This document shows positions 43,635 to 51,736 of a stretch of 64,000 bases of DNA, piece by piece. Every line of letters starts with the position of its first letter. Position 1 is the stretch's first letter. The stretch spans positions 496,001-560,000 of the forward strand of contig CAWKNX010000018.1 in assembly GCA_963851085.1 (NCBI GenBank), written 5' to 3'. The notes under the pieces were generated by a model that was given only the letters and a program-made list of their open reading frames with translations, made no database searches and was not told where the DNA came from. The DNA comes from DATFVJ01 sp963851085. Its GTDB lineage: Bacteria; Actinomycetota; Actinomycetes; Streptosporangiales; Streptosporangiaceae. A program made the position numbers and the translations under genes.

Positions 43635-44731
43635 GGGGCGGCCTCCTCGGCGGGGTAGAAGCGGCGGCGGGCCCACAGGGCGACGTAGACCAGCGCGAGC
43701 ATGACGGGCACTTCGATGAGCGGCCCGACGACGCCGGCGAGGGCTTGCCCGCTGGTCACCCCGAACACGCCGATCGCGACCGCGATCGCCAGCTCGAAGT
43801 CGTTGCTGGCCGCAGAAAATGCCAGCGCGGCGGTGCGCGGGTAGGGCAGGTGCAGCCGACGGCCGATCGCGAACCCGCCGAACCACATGATCGCGAAGTA
43901 CGCGAGCAGTGGCAGCGCGATCCGGGCGACGTCCAGCGGCTCCGAAGTGATCTTCTTTCCCTGCAGGGCGAACAGGATCACCACGGTGAACAGCAGCCCG
44001 TACAGCGCGACCGGCCCGATCTTGGGCAGGAACCGGGTCTCGTACCACTCCCGGCCGCGGGCCCGCTCGCCCAGCGTGCGGGTGAGGTACCCGGCGGCCA
44101 GCGGGATGCCCAGGAACACCGCCACCGTGCCCGCGATGGCGGCGATGGACACGTGCAGACTGGTGGCCGGAAGGCCCAGCCAGCCGGGCAGCACCTGCAG
44201 GTAGAAGAAGGCGAGCGCGGAATACAGCAGGACCTGGAACACGGCGTTCAGCGCGACCAGCACCGTGGCCATCTCACGGTCGCCGCACGCGAGGTCGTTC
44301 CAGATCAGCACCATCGCGATGCAGCGCGCCAGCCCCACCAGGATCACCCCGGTGCGGTAGGCGGGCTGGTCGGGCAGCAGCAGCCAGGCCAGCGCGAACA
44401 TCACCGCCGGGCCGATCACCCAGTTGAGCAGGAGGGATGCGGTCATCATCCGCCGGTCCGCGGTGATCCGCCCGATCTCGCTGTAGCGGACCTTCGCCAG
44501 CACCGGGTACATCATCAACAGCAGCCCGAGCGCGATCGGCAGGCTGGTGCCGTGGATCGCGACCCGGTTCAGCGCGCCGTTCAGGTCCGGGACGAGCCGG
44601 CCAAGCAGCAGGCCCCCGGCCATCGCCGCCCCGATCCACACCGGCAGGAACCGGTCCAGCCTGGATAGCCGCGCCACCACCGGCCGCTGCCCGGCCGGGC
44701 CGGTGAGTTCGCTCGTCCTGGTGTCCGTCAT
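43631..44731 (-). CDS. acr3: ACR3-family arsenite efflux transporter
   Basis: 366 residues from ATG 44729-44731, overlapping the arsR3 stop by ATGA. Ten hydrophobic segments (for example FLPVWIGAAMAGGLLLG, ALGLLLMMYPVLAKVRY, MFALAWLLLP). The conserved fourth-helix segment GLARCIAMVLIWNDLACGDRE holds the essential Cys, and AALAFSAASNDFELAIAVAIGVFG is the ninth-helix signature with Glu. ACR3 exports arsenite using the proton gradient. Middle gene of arsR3-acr3-DUF2180, all junctions overlapping by four bases. Confidence 0.95.
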   Translation of the reverse strand: MTDTRTSELTGPAGQRPVVARLSRLDRFLPVWIGAAMAGGLLLGRLVPDLNGALNRVAIHGTSLPIALGLLLMMYPVLAKVRYSEIGRITADRRMMTASLLLNWVIGPAVMFALAWLLLPDQPAYRTGVILVGLARCIAMVLIWNDLACGDREMATVLVALNAVFQVLLYSALAFFYLQVLPGWLGLPATSLHVSIAAIAGTVAVFLGIPLAAGYLTRTLGERARGREWYETRFLPKIGPVALYGLLFTVVILFALQGKKITSEPLDVARIALPLLAYFAIMWFGGFAIGRRLHLPYPRTAALAFSAASNDFELAIAVAIGVFGVTSGQALAGVVGPLIEVPVMLALVYVALWARRRFYPAEEAAP

Positions 44732-45090
44732 CGCGGCACCGCATCGTCGTCGCACGCCGACCCGCGCCGCTGGGTGATGACCCGGTCGCCCGGCAGGGGC
44801 AGGCCGGCGGCGGACGCCTCGGCCCACAGCGTGGCGAACCCGTCGCCGTCGAGGCGGTAGTCGACCCACCGGCCGCGGCGGGCCGCGGTCACCAGGCCCG
44901 CCTCGCGCAGCACCCGGAGGTGGTAGGAGAGCAGATTCGCCGCGACCGGCACTTCCTCGCGCAGATCGCACACGCACCGGCCGCCACCAGCCAGCACCCC
45001 GACGATGCGCAGGCGCACCGGATCGGCCAGCGCGCCGAAACGGCAGGTGAGCACAGCCGGATTTGATGCAACAGCCGTTGAAGTGATCAC
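44728..45090 (-). CDS. arsR: ArsR-family repressor 3, heads the acr3 operon
   Basis: 120 residues from GTG 45090 (ATG at 45165 would add 25 unconserved residues). LTCRFGALADPVRLRIVGVLAGGGRCVCDLREEV, then NLLSYHLRVLREAGLVTAARRGRWVDYRL. CVCDL gives two arsenite ligands and CRF upstream a third. As first gene of the operon it represses the pump genes until arsenite binds. Confidence 0.85.
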   Translation of the reverse strand: MITSTAVASNPAVLTCRFGALADPVRLRIVGVLAGGGRCVCDLREEVPVAANLLSYHLRVLREAGLVTAARRGRWVDYRLDGDGFATLWAEASAAGLPLPGDRVITQRRGSACDDDAVPR

Positions 45091-45423
45091 AAGATCACGG
45101 TATGCCGGATGGCCCACGCCGTAGCCGGGCCATTCGTCCCCTAACGGCGGGTTGTCAGTCCCCATTCGCGTCACCCGCCACCTGCTGAGGGCTTGCCTGT
45201 CTCTGCGAGGTGCCAGCTCGGACGGGAGCGCCCGAGCGAGCAGCACCCCGCTGGTGCACCGCCCGCAGCCTGTCCTCTTCCGGCACAACGGCCTCGCGAC
45301 CGGCGCAGACCACCGGATCAGGCCAGGCACCCGCCGCCGCGGCCAGTTCAGCCTCCTTCAGTGGTGGACCAGCACCCGGCGCAGCGCGGTCACCGACGGC
45401 GCGCCCTCCACGCGCGTGGGGTG
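45091..45423. other. Intergenic, no gene seen
   Basis: About 330 bases. No supported gene; the acr3 operon promoter must be here. A TGATCTTGTGATCA-like repeat near 45078-45097 overlaps the arsR3 start. Confidence 0.4.
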
Positions 45424-45999
45424 TCAGCGGGTGAGCACCCTCGGCAGGGACCGCAGGGTCAGGCTGATGCGGGCGAGGCTGGCTGTGATCGCCGCCGCCA
45501 TGGGCCACACGAAGGTCGGTGCGACGAGTACGGCGGCGGCGAGCATGGTCGCGTCGAGGGCGAGCAGGCCGAGCCCGCCGGCCGCAGCGAGCCTGGTGCG
45601 GCGGTAGCTGCGGCGGCTGGTGGCGGCGGTGACCAGTGCGGTGATGACGGCCACCAGCGTCAGTCCGAAGGCGGCTGCAGCGGGCGTTGATACCGGCCAC
45701 ATCCAGGCGTGCGCGGCGATGAGGCTGGCGCCCCAGCAGGCCCCGATGGGCGGTCCGCTGGCCAGCAGCATCAGGGCGATCCGCCGGCCAGGAGACTGCG
45801 TCACGAACGCGTTGACGATCTGGTCCGGGGTGCCGAACTCGGCGATGGCGGCCTGGGCCGCATCCGCCGGGGGGAGGCCGGATGCGATGTGGTGCCGCCA
45901 CGTTTCGTTCAGGCCGTCGGCGAGTTCGTCGACCGTGTCCGCGGGCAGGCGGCGGCCCAGGTATGCCACGTGGCCGTCGATCAGCGGGTGGCTGGCCAC
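45424..45999 (-). CDS. Permease-prefix / DUF1700-like membrane protein
   Basis: 191 residues from GTG 45999 with GGAGG eight bases before. Residues 1-75 form the helical 'permease prefix' domain: VAYLGRRLPADTVDELADGLNETWRHHIASG and AAIAEFGTPDQIVNAF, as found next to PadR regulators. Four hydrophobic segments follow. In related loci a padR gene precedes it; here that position holds no such gene. Function unknown, membrane-located. Confidence 0.7.
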   Translation of the reverse strand: MASHPLIDGHVAYLGRRLPADTVDELADGLNETWRHHIASGLPPADAAQAAIAEFGTPDQIVNAFVTQSPGRRIALMLLASGPPIGACWGASLIAAHAWMWPVSTPAAAAFGLTLVAVITALVTAATSRRSYRRTRLAAAGGLGLLALDATMLAAAVLVAPTFVWPMAAAITASLARISLTLRSLPRVLTR

Positions 46000-46210
46000 G
46001 GCTTGGCCTCCAGCCGTGATGTGATCGCCGCGGCGATGCGCGTGCCGAATATCGAGGACTACATCTGCCGCTTCGCGAACCTGAATGAGCACGGGCACCT
46101 CGCCGACACCGCGTCGGCCATTCTGACTAATAATATGACGATCATTAAGAAATGCCGTCTCGATACCGGGCAGGAAAGGTCGGCACGACTTCCGGCCGCC
46201 TAATCCCCGC

Positions 46211-46738
46211 CTAATCCACCTTGATGTAGTTCAGGTCGAAGTCGTGCTTCCACTGCGACCCGTCTGCGGACCCCTCCCAGGCGCCCTTGATCGTCCTGCC
46301 GTCGGCGGAGAACATCCCCGTGTAGCGCTGCCAGAAGCCGGGGGCCTCTCGCCACAGCTTCCAGACGCTGCCGTTCAGGCTCATCTGGTAGACGCGGGCG
46401 ACTCCGCGCGAGTCGTAGTAATGCTGCGAGAAGGTCTCCGCCCCTGCACCCGCACCGATGATCGCGATGCCGCTCGGGGCGGCGGGATTGTCGACCGTGA
46501 AGCGCTGGGTCAGGAAGAACTGCCCCTCAAGCCACTCGAACGTGGTACGGCCGCCGCGACCAGCGACGGGGGGACTCCCAGGGCCGAAGTAACCGGCGAC
46601 GAATATGGCCTCCATCTCCCACTCCCCGAGCAGCGCATCCAGACGGGAAAGCGCCGGGGGCCGTTCGGCCGGGATATCGCCTGGCCGGTCGGGCATGCCC
46701 GGCTGGCGCGGATCCTGTGGTTCGTTCATGTTCGTCAT
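46211..46738 (-). CDS. DUF1579-like protein
   Basis: 175 residues. LSRLDALLGEWEMEA near residue 32 and TFEWLEGQFFLTQRFTVDNP with later QHYYDSRGVARVYQMS, GRTIKGAWEGSADGSQWKHDFDLNYIKV: a lipocalin-like beta barrel with the 'LxxLLGxW' signature of DUF1579/DUF1348-type small proteins of unknown role. Soluble. RBS GGAGG lies ten bases before the ATG. Divergent from the hydroxylase gene. Confidence 0.75.
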   Translation of the reverse strand: MTNMNEPQDPRQPGMPDRPGDIPAERPPALSRLDALLGEWEMEAIFVAGYFGPGSPPVAGRGGRTTFEWLEGQFFLTQRFTVDNPAAPSGIAIIGAGAGAETFSQHYYDSRGVARVYQMSLNGSVWKLWREAPGFWQRYTGMFSADGRTIKGAWEGSADGSQWKHDFDLNYIKVD

Positions 46739-47105
46739 CGTGGTGCCTCCTGGAACCTCGATCGGTCGTATTCCGGACCCTAGGGTTCAGGCGGGCTACC
46801 CGGAAGCTCCAATTCCGCGCCCGTCGAGTGGGCCGGCCCTGCGCCGGCGCGCAGGCCGGGCGCCGCCCCGCTCATTCCCCCACGGCAGCAGGCAGGCTCG
46901 CCGCCGGCCCATCGGCAGTCCCAAAGATGCCAAACGGCCTTGGATCGAGTTTGGGCCGGCGTGATTACCGCCCGTCGCGCTGCCAGCTCCCGCAATTCTG
47001 AAGATGCGGCGCCCACCCCCTAGTGCGACGCTCAAGCGAAGGTCGTGTCGGTTGAATGGAGGAACACGGCCACCTTGCCGGAGCGTTACGCATAGGGAGT
47101 TTGCC
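46739..47105. other. Divergent promoter region of the hydrazine-type cluster
   Basis: About 370 bases between the DUF1579-like gene and the hydroxylase; no supported gene. Promoters for both directions should be here, but no clear operator is visible. Confidence 0.45.
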
Positions 47106-48437
47106 TTGTTCACTGGTGAATCCAACCAGAATCCTGTCTACGACATCGTCGGGATTGGATTCGGCCCGGCAAACCTCGCGCTCGCCATCGCGGTGGAGGA
47201 GCACAACGCCGGTGCGCAGCCCGAGGAACGTGTCGCGGCGGCGTTCATCGAACGCCAGCCGGGATTCAGCTGGCATCGCGGGATGCTCATCGGCGGCGCC
47301 ACCATGCAGATCTCCTTCCTCAAAGACCTGGCCACCATGCGCAACCCGACGAGCGGCTTCGGCTTCGTGCCCTACCTGCACAGCCAGGGCCGGCTTGTCG
47401 ACTTCATCAACCATAAGAACTTTTTCCCGACCCGGGAGGAGTTCCACGACTACCTCTCCTGGGCGGCAGGGAACCTGAGCCACGTTGTGCGGTACGGCTA
47501 CGAGGCAGTGGAGATTCGCCCGGTTCCGCACCACGATTCGACACCACTGGCCGATATCCTCTGCCGGCCCGCGGACGGCGGCGCGCAGCCGCGGACGTAC
47601 CGGACCAGGAACGTGGTGCTCGCGTTGGGCCTGTGCCCGACGGTCCCGCCCGGGGTAGAGCTGTCCGACCGGGTATGGCACAGCTCCGAGCTGTTGCATC
47701 GGGTGAATCGTCTCCCGAACGGGGACCCCAGCAGGTTCGTCGTGGTCGGTGCCGGGCAGAGTGCCGCCGAATGTACCGACTACCTGCACCGGACCTACCC
47801 GGAGGCGGAGGTCTGCGCGGTGATCACGCGGTACGGCTACAGCCCGGCCGATGACAGCCCCTACGCCAACAGGATCTTCGACCCGCAAGCGGTGGACGAG
47901 TTCTTCCACGCAAAAGACGACGTGAAGGCACAGCTCATGGCCTACCACCGCAACACCAACTACGCGGTAGTCGACCTGGATCTGATCGAGGACCTCTACC
48001 GGCGGGAGTACCAGGAGAAGGTCCGTGGCGAGAGGCGCCTGCGCGTGATCAACACGTCCCGCGTCATCGACGTCAGCGATGGCCCCGACTGCGCGCAGGT
48101 GAGAGTTCACCATCTCATGGACGACTCAACCACGCGCCTGGACGCTGACGCGGTCGTGTTCGCGACCGGCTACGTGCCCACCGACGTGCACCCGATACTT
48201 GGCGACCTCGGCCTGCATTGCCAGCGCGACCCGCGTGGCAACCCGGTCATGGAGCGCGACTACCGCATCCGCACGTCCGACGAGGTCGGCTGCGGCATCT
48301 ACCTGCAGGGCGGAACCGAGCACTCGCACGGCATCACCTCATCGCTGCTGTCCAACGTGGCGGTCCGGGCCGGAGAGATTCTCACGTCTGTGCTCGCGCG
48401 GCGTGGCGCCCAGTCCGCCACCCTGATCGCGGCCTGA
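47106..48437 (+). CDS. Lysine/ornithine N-monooxygenase (SidA/IucD family)
   Basis: 443 residues from TTG 47106, with GGGAG six bases before; no better start fits the N-terminal FAD motif. YDIVGIGFGPANLALAIA (FAD), FSWHRGMLIGGATMQISFLKDLATMRNP (substrate site), RFVVVGAGQSAAECTDYL (NADPH), and DADAVVFATGYVP (ATGY motif). It hydroxylates the side-chain amine of lysine or ornithine with NADPH and O2. Beside a cupin, a MetRS-like protein and an FAD oxidase, lysine is the expected substrate and the N-hydroxy product the amine donor for N-N bond formation. Siderophore synthesis is the alternative, but no NRPS or IucA-type gene is present. Confidence 0.9.
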   Translation: MFTGESNQNPVYDIVGIGFGPANLALAIAVEEHNAGAQPEERVAAAFIERQPGFSWHRGMLIGGATMQISFLKDLATMRNPTSGFGFVPYLHSQGRLVDFINHKNFFPTREEFHDYLSWAAGNLSHVVRYGYEAVEIRPVPHHDSTPLADILCRPADGGAQPRTYRTRNVVLALGLCPTVPPGVELSDRVWHSSELLHRVNRLPNGDPSRFVVVGAGQSAAECTDYLHRTYPEAEVCAVITRYGYSPADDSPYANRIFDPQAVDEFFHAKDDVKAQLMAYHRNTNYAVVDLDLIEDLYRREYQEKVRGERRLRVINTSRVIDVSDGPDCAQVRVHHLMDDSTTRLDADAVVFATGYVPTDVHPILGDLGLHCQRDPRGNPVMERDYRIRTSDEVGCGIYLQGGTEHSHGITSSLLSNVAVRAGEILTSVLARRGAQSATLIAA

Positions 48438-48447
48438 GCAGGCGGTC

Positions 48448-49800
48448 ATGACCGAGACCCTCATCGGCCCACCGGTCGACGCCCGCCCAGCCCCGATGAT
48501 GGGAACGCGGGACCTGATTGTCCTCTACGTCACCAGCCTCATCGGCGCCGGGATCCTGGTGATCCCCGGCATCACCGCACAGCTTGCCGGTCCCGCGTCG
48601 TTGCTTGCGTGGGGCGTGCTGGCGATCGGCTCCTTCGCCATGGCCCACATGTTCGCGAACCTGGCGACCTTGAACCCGAACGCGGGCGGCCTGTGCACGC
48701 TGATCGGCACGGCCCTCGGGCGGCGCTTCGGCGATACGGCGCTGCTCGTTCTCGTCTCCGTCTACGTGATCGGCAACCCGGTCATGGGGGTCATCTCCGG
48801 CCGGTACCTGACGCAACTGCTCGGCGTCGGCTCCGGCTGGGTGCTGCCCGCCGGCGCGGCGTTCATGCTGCTGTCCGTCGGGTTCAACCTGCTCGGCGTG
48901 AAGGTGGGGGTCCGGATCCAGCGGATCGCCTTCTTCGCGCTGCTGGCGTGCCTCGGCGCGGCCATCGGTTACGCGGCGCCGTCAATGTCCCTGGCCCGGT
49001 TCACCCCCGTCGCCCCGCACGGCTGGGGGCCAGTCGGCGGCGCTGCCGTCATCGCCTTCTTCGCGTTCCTCGGCTGGGAGAACGTTCTCCTCGTGGCAGG
49101 CGACGTGCGCAACCCCCGGCAGGCGTTCCGCTCGGCGATCGCCGTCGCGGTACCGGTCGTCGGCCTGGTGTACCTCGGCACGACCGCCGCTTACCTGGCG
49201 GTCCCCGCGGCCAGGGATACGATCGTCCTGCCCGTGTTGCTTGGCCACGGGCTCGGCAGGGTGTCGATCGTGGTCGCGGACCTGATGGCGCTGGCCGTGC
49301 TTGTTGTCGCCACCAACTCCTGGGTATTCGGCGCGTCCCGGGTGATCATGTCTGCCGCGCGGCGGGGACTGCTGCCGAGCGGCCTGGCCACGACCCGAGC
49401 GGGTACCGGTGCCCCGGCTCGTGCCCTGCTCGTCCTGGCCGTCGCTTACCCGGCGGTGGTCGCTGTGATGGCGCTGTTCGGGCTGGACGAGAAGCCGATG
49501 CTGCAGTTCACCAGCGCCACGTTCCTGGTGCTCTACATCCCGGTCGCCGTGGCGGCCCTGCGTGGCCGGCCGTCGCGGGCCCTGCGGACCAGCGCGATCG
49601 CCACCATTGCGCTGGTGGCCTGCTTCGTGCCCAGCGCCGCGATGGCGCTTCCGGCGGTGCTCGTACTTCTGGTCCTCATGTGGCTGGTCGCCGGGCGCGG
49701 GCCGGCCGCAGGGAAAGCGCGGTCAGGTCGCCGCAGCCGCGCCGCAACGCCTGTCGCACAACCCATTTCCCCCACCAGCGCGAGGGAGCAGATACGGTGA
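48448..49800 (+). CDS. APC-superfamily amino acid permease
   Basis: 450 residues with about 12 hydrophobic segments. DLIVLYVTSLIGAGILVIPGI is the first helix with the GAG-I substrate motif of APC transporters; FFAFLGWENVLLVAGDVRNPRQAFRSAI is the helix 6 motif (A-F-x-G-x-E). It moves amino acids or their derivatives across the membrane. Ten bases after the hydroxylase, and its TGA overlaps the GTG of the cupin gene. Could import the building block or export the product. Confidence 0.9.
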   Translation: MTETLIGPPVDARPAPMMGTRDLIVLYVTSLIGAGILVIPGITAQLAGPASLLAWGVLAIGSFAMAHMFANLATLNPNAGGLCTLIGTALGRRFGDTALLVLVSVYVIGNPVMGVISGRYLTQLLGVGSGWVLPAGAAFMLLSVGFNLLGVKVGVRIQRIAFFALLACLGAAIGYAAPSMSLARFTPVAPHGWGPVGGAAVIAFFAFLGWENVLLVAGDVRNPRQAFRSAIAVAVPVVGLVYLGTTAAYLAVPAARDTIVLPVLLGHGLGRVSIVVADLMALAVLVVATNSWVFGASRVIMSAARRGLLPSGLATTRAGTGAPARALLVLAVAYPAVVAVMALFGLDEKPMLQFTSATFLVLYIPVAVAALRGRPSRALRTSAIATIALVACFVPSAAMALPAVLVLLVLMWLVAGRGPAAGKARSGRRSRAATPVAQPISPTSAREQIR

Positions 49801-50153
49801 TCAGCAAGTTCCGGGTGGACGAGGCCCTGGCCGAGCCCGAGTTCGGCCTGGCGTGCCAGCGACTCATCCCGTGGCCGGGGCAGGGCGAGGAGCCCCCGGC
49901 GGGCCTCATGGCTTGTTTCCTGGAGCCGGCGAGCAGCTCCGCACCCGACTGCCACGACCAGGACGAGGTGATGCTCATCCTGGCTGGCCGCGGCGACGTC
50001 GACCTGGCCGGCGAGACCACCGAGTTCGGCCCCCGCGATCTGATCGTGCTGCCCGCAGGCCACGAGCACGTCGTGCACAACCGCTCAGACGCCCCGCTCG
50101 TGTGGGTCTCTCTGTACTGGCCGCTGCACCAGCCCAAGGGCGGGCCCCGATGA
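49797..50153 (+). CDS. Stand-alone cupin protein
   Basis: 118 residues from GTG 49797, overlapping the permease stop by four bases (GTGA). Cupin motif 1 about 52-72: DCHDQDEVMLILAGRGDV (His, Glu); motif 2: GPRDLIVLPAGHEHVVHN (His). Binds a metal, probably zinc. In the s56-p1 hydrazine pathway a cupin is the N-terminal part of a fusion with a MetRS-like domain and makes the N-N bond by rearranging an ester intermediate. Here it is a separate protein whose stop overlaps the MetRS-like start (ATGA), so a 1:1 complex is likely. Confidence 0.85.
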   Translation: MISKFRVDEALAEPEFGLACQRLIPWPGQGEEPPAGLMACFLEPASSSAPDCHDQDEVMLILAGRGDVDLAGETTEFGPRDLIVLPAGHEHVVHNRSDAPLVWVSLYWPLHQPKGGPR

Positions 50154-51736
50154 CCCCCCGGCGCTGGATCACAGCCACCCCGCCGACACCAAACGGCGAC
50201 CTTCACGTCGGGCACATGGCTGGGCCCTACATCGCCGGTGACGTGCTGCGCCGGTTCAGCGAGGCGGATGGCCGGGCCGTGCTCTACACCACCGGGCTTG
50301 ACGACCACCAGAGTTACGTCCCCGTGCGTGGCGCCAAGGACGGCAACCGCAAGGCCACCGAGGTCGCGGATGCATTCGGCAAGTCCATCACCACCACGTG
50401 GGCCAACGCCGAGGTCGCCTTCGACCGGATCGGGCGACCGCGCCAAGATCCCGGCTACGCCGGGTTCGTCCAGGACTTCGTCCGCCGCCTCTACGACGGC
50501 GGCCACCTCGTGGCCAGGACCCGGCCGCTGCCCTACTGCACGCCGTGCCAGCTCTGGCTCTACGAGGCCTATGTCGCCGGCGGCTGCCCGCACTGCGGCG
50601 CACCGTCCGGGGGCAACGCCTGCGAACCGTGCGGGCGGCCGAACATGTGCGGGGACCTGACTGATCCGCGCTGCGTATTGTGTGGCACGCCGGCTGAGCT
50701 TCGCGACTGCACGCGCCTCTTCCTGCCGTTGCAGCCGTTCGCCGGCAGGCTGGCCGAGTTCTGGAAGCGGGTCGCGATGCCCCCGCACCTGCGCGCGCTG
50801 TGCGAGCAGATGCTCGCCGACGGGCTGCCGGAGATCGCAGTGAGCCACCCGGGGGCGTGGGGACTCCCGGTTCCCGTGCGGGGTTTCGAGGACCACCGCA
50901 TCTACGTCTGGCTGGAGATGGCCCCGGGGTACCTGCTCGAGTACGACCCCGACGCGGCGGTTCCGCCCGAGGGCCCGGTCCAGTTCTTCGGTTATGACAA
51001 CGGCTACTTCCACGCCGTGCTGTTCCCGGCGGTGTTCACGGCCTACGATCCGCAGATCCCGCTGCCCGCCGCGTTCATCGTCAACGAGTTCTACCGGCTG
51101 GACGGGCAGAAGTTCTCCACCAGCCGACGGCATGCCATCTGGGCAGACGAGGCCTTGGCCGAGGTCGGCTCGGACATCCTCAGGTATCACGTGCTTGGCG
51201 ACCGACCCAACGGCAGGCAGACCAGCTTCAGCCGCGCGGACCTGGCCGCCAGCCGCGGTCAGCTCGAGCGGTGGAACGACTGGCTGCAACGCCTGTTCGG
51301 TGCTGTGGCCGGGGCGTGCGGGGGCGTCGTGTGTGCGGAGATCCCGCGTGGCCCCGGGTGGGATCGGCTGCGTGCGCGCGCTGTTCGCGCCGCCGCTGAG
51401 CTCCGGGAATGCTACGACGTGCTGGGTTTCGACCCGCGCCGGGCGGTCGCGCTGCTGAACGAGGTGGTGGCCTGCGCGGAGGACTACGGCTACGTACACG
51501 ACCATGAGCGGCAACGACCGCGGGGGGAGCCCTGCTACCGGGCTGCGCTCAACGCACAGCTGGCGATCGCCGCCGCGCTGGCAGCCTGGGCCGCCCCCGT
51601 GATGCCGCGAGGCAGTGCCCGGCTGGCCGGCCTGCTCGGGGTGGACCAGGGTCGGCGCGTGGATGCCGGCGCGCTGGTGCCACCGCCGCCCGGTACGCCG
51701 ATCGAGGCTGTTACCGGACCGGTGTTCGGTGCCTGA
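50150..51736 (+). CDS. Methionyl-tRNA-synthetase-like amino acid-activating enzyme
   Basis: 528 residues from ATG 50150. Class I motifs: TPPTPNGDLHVGHMAGPYIAGDV (HIGH) and DGQKFSTSR (KMSKS variant). Four CxxC zinc knuckles (CTPC, CPHC, CEPC, CVLC) as in MetRS. VQFFGYDNGYFHAVLFPAVF replaces the methionine-pocket strand FxGKDxxxFH. The C-terminal tRNA-anticodon part is short. In hydrazine synthetases this domain adenylates a second amino acid (glycine in s56-p1) and esterifies it to the N-hydroxylamine. Housekeeping MetRS is unlikely given the context and the altered pocket. Confidence 0.85.
   Translation: MTPRRWITATPPTPNGDLHVGHMAGPYIAGDVLRRFSEADGRAVLYTTGLDDHQSYVPVRGAKDGNRKATEVADAFGKSITTTWANAEVAFDRIGRPRQDPGYAGFVQDFVRRLYDGGHLVARTRPLPYCTPCQLWLYEAYVAGGCPHCGAPSGGNACEPCGRPNMCGDLTDPRCVLCGTPAELRDCTRLFLPLQPFAGRLAEFWKRVAMPPHLRALCEQMLADGLPEIAVSHPGAWGLPVPVRGFEDHRIYVWLEMAPGYLLEYDPDAAVPPEGPVQFFGYDNGYFHAVLFPAVFTAYDPQIPLPAAFIVNEFYRLDGQKFSTSRRHAIWADEALAEVGSDILRYHVLGDRPNGRQTSFSRADLAASRGQLERWNDWLQRLFGAVAGACGGVVCAEIPRGPGWDRLRARAVRAAAELRECYDVLGFDPRRAVALLNEVVACAEDYGYVHDHERQRPRGEPCYRAALNAQLAIAAALAAWAAPVMPRGSARLAGLLGVDQGRRVDAGALVPPPPGTPIEAVTGPVFGA

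Noticed and set aside
47106..48437. Siderophore biosynthesis as the role of the N-hydroxylase
   Set aside because: No NRPS, IucA/IucC-type synthetase, acyltransferase or siderophore transporter is present, whereas the full hydrazine-forming set is adjacent. Not excluded, but less likely.
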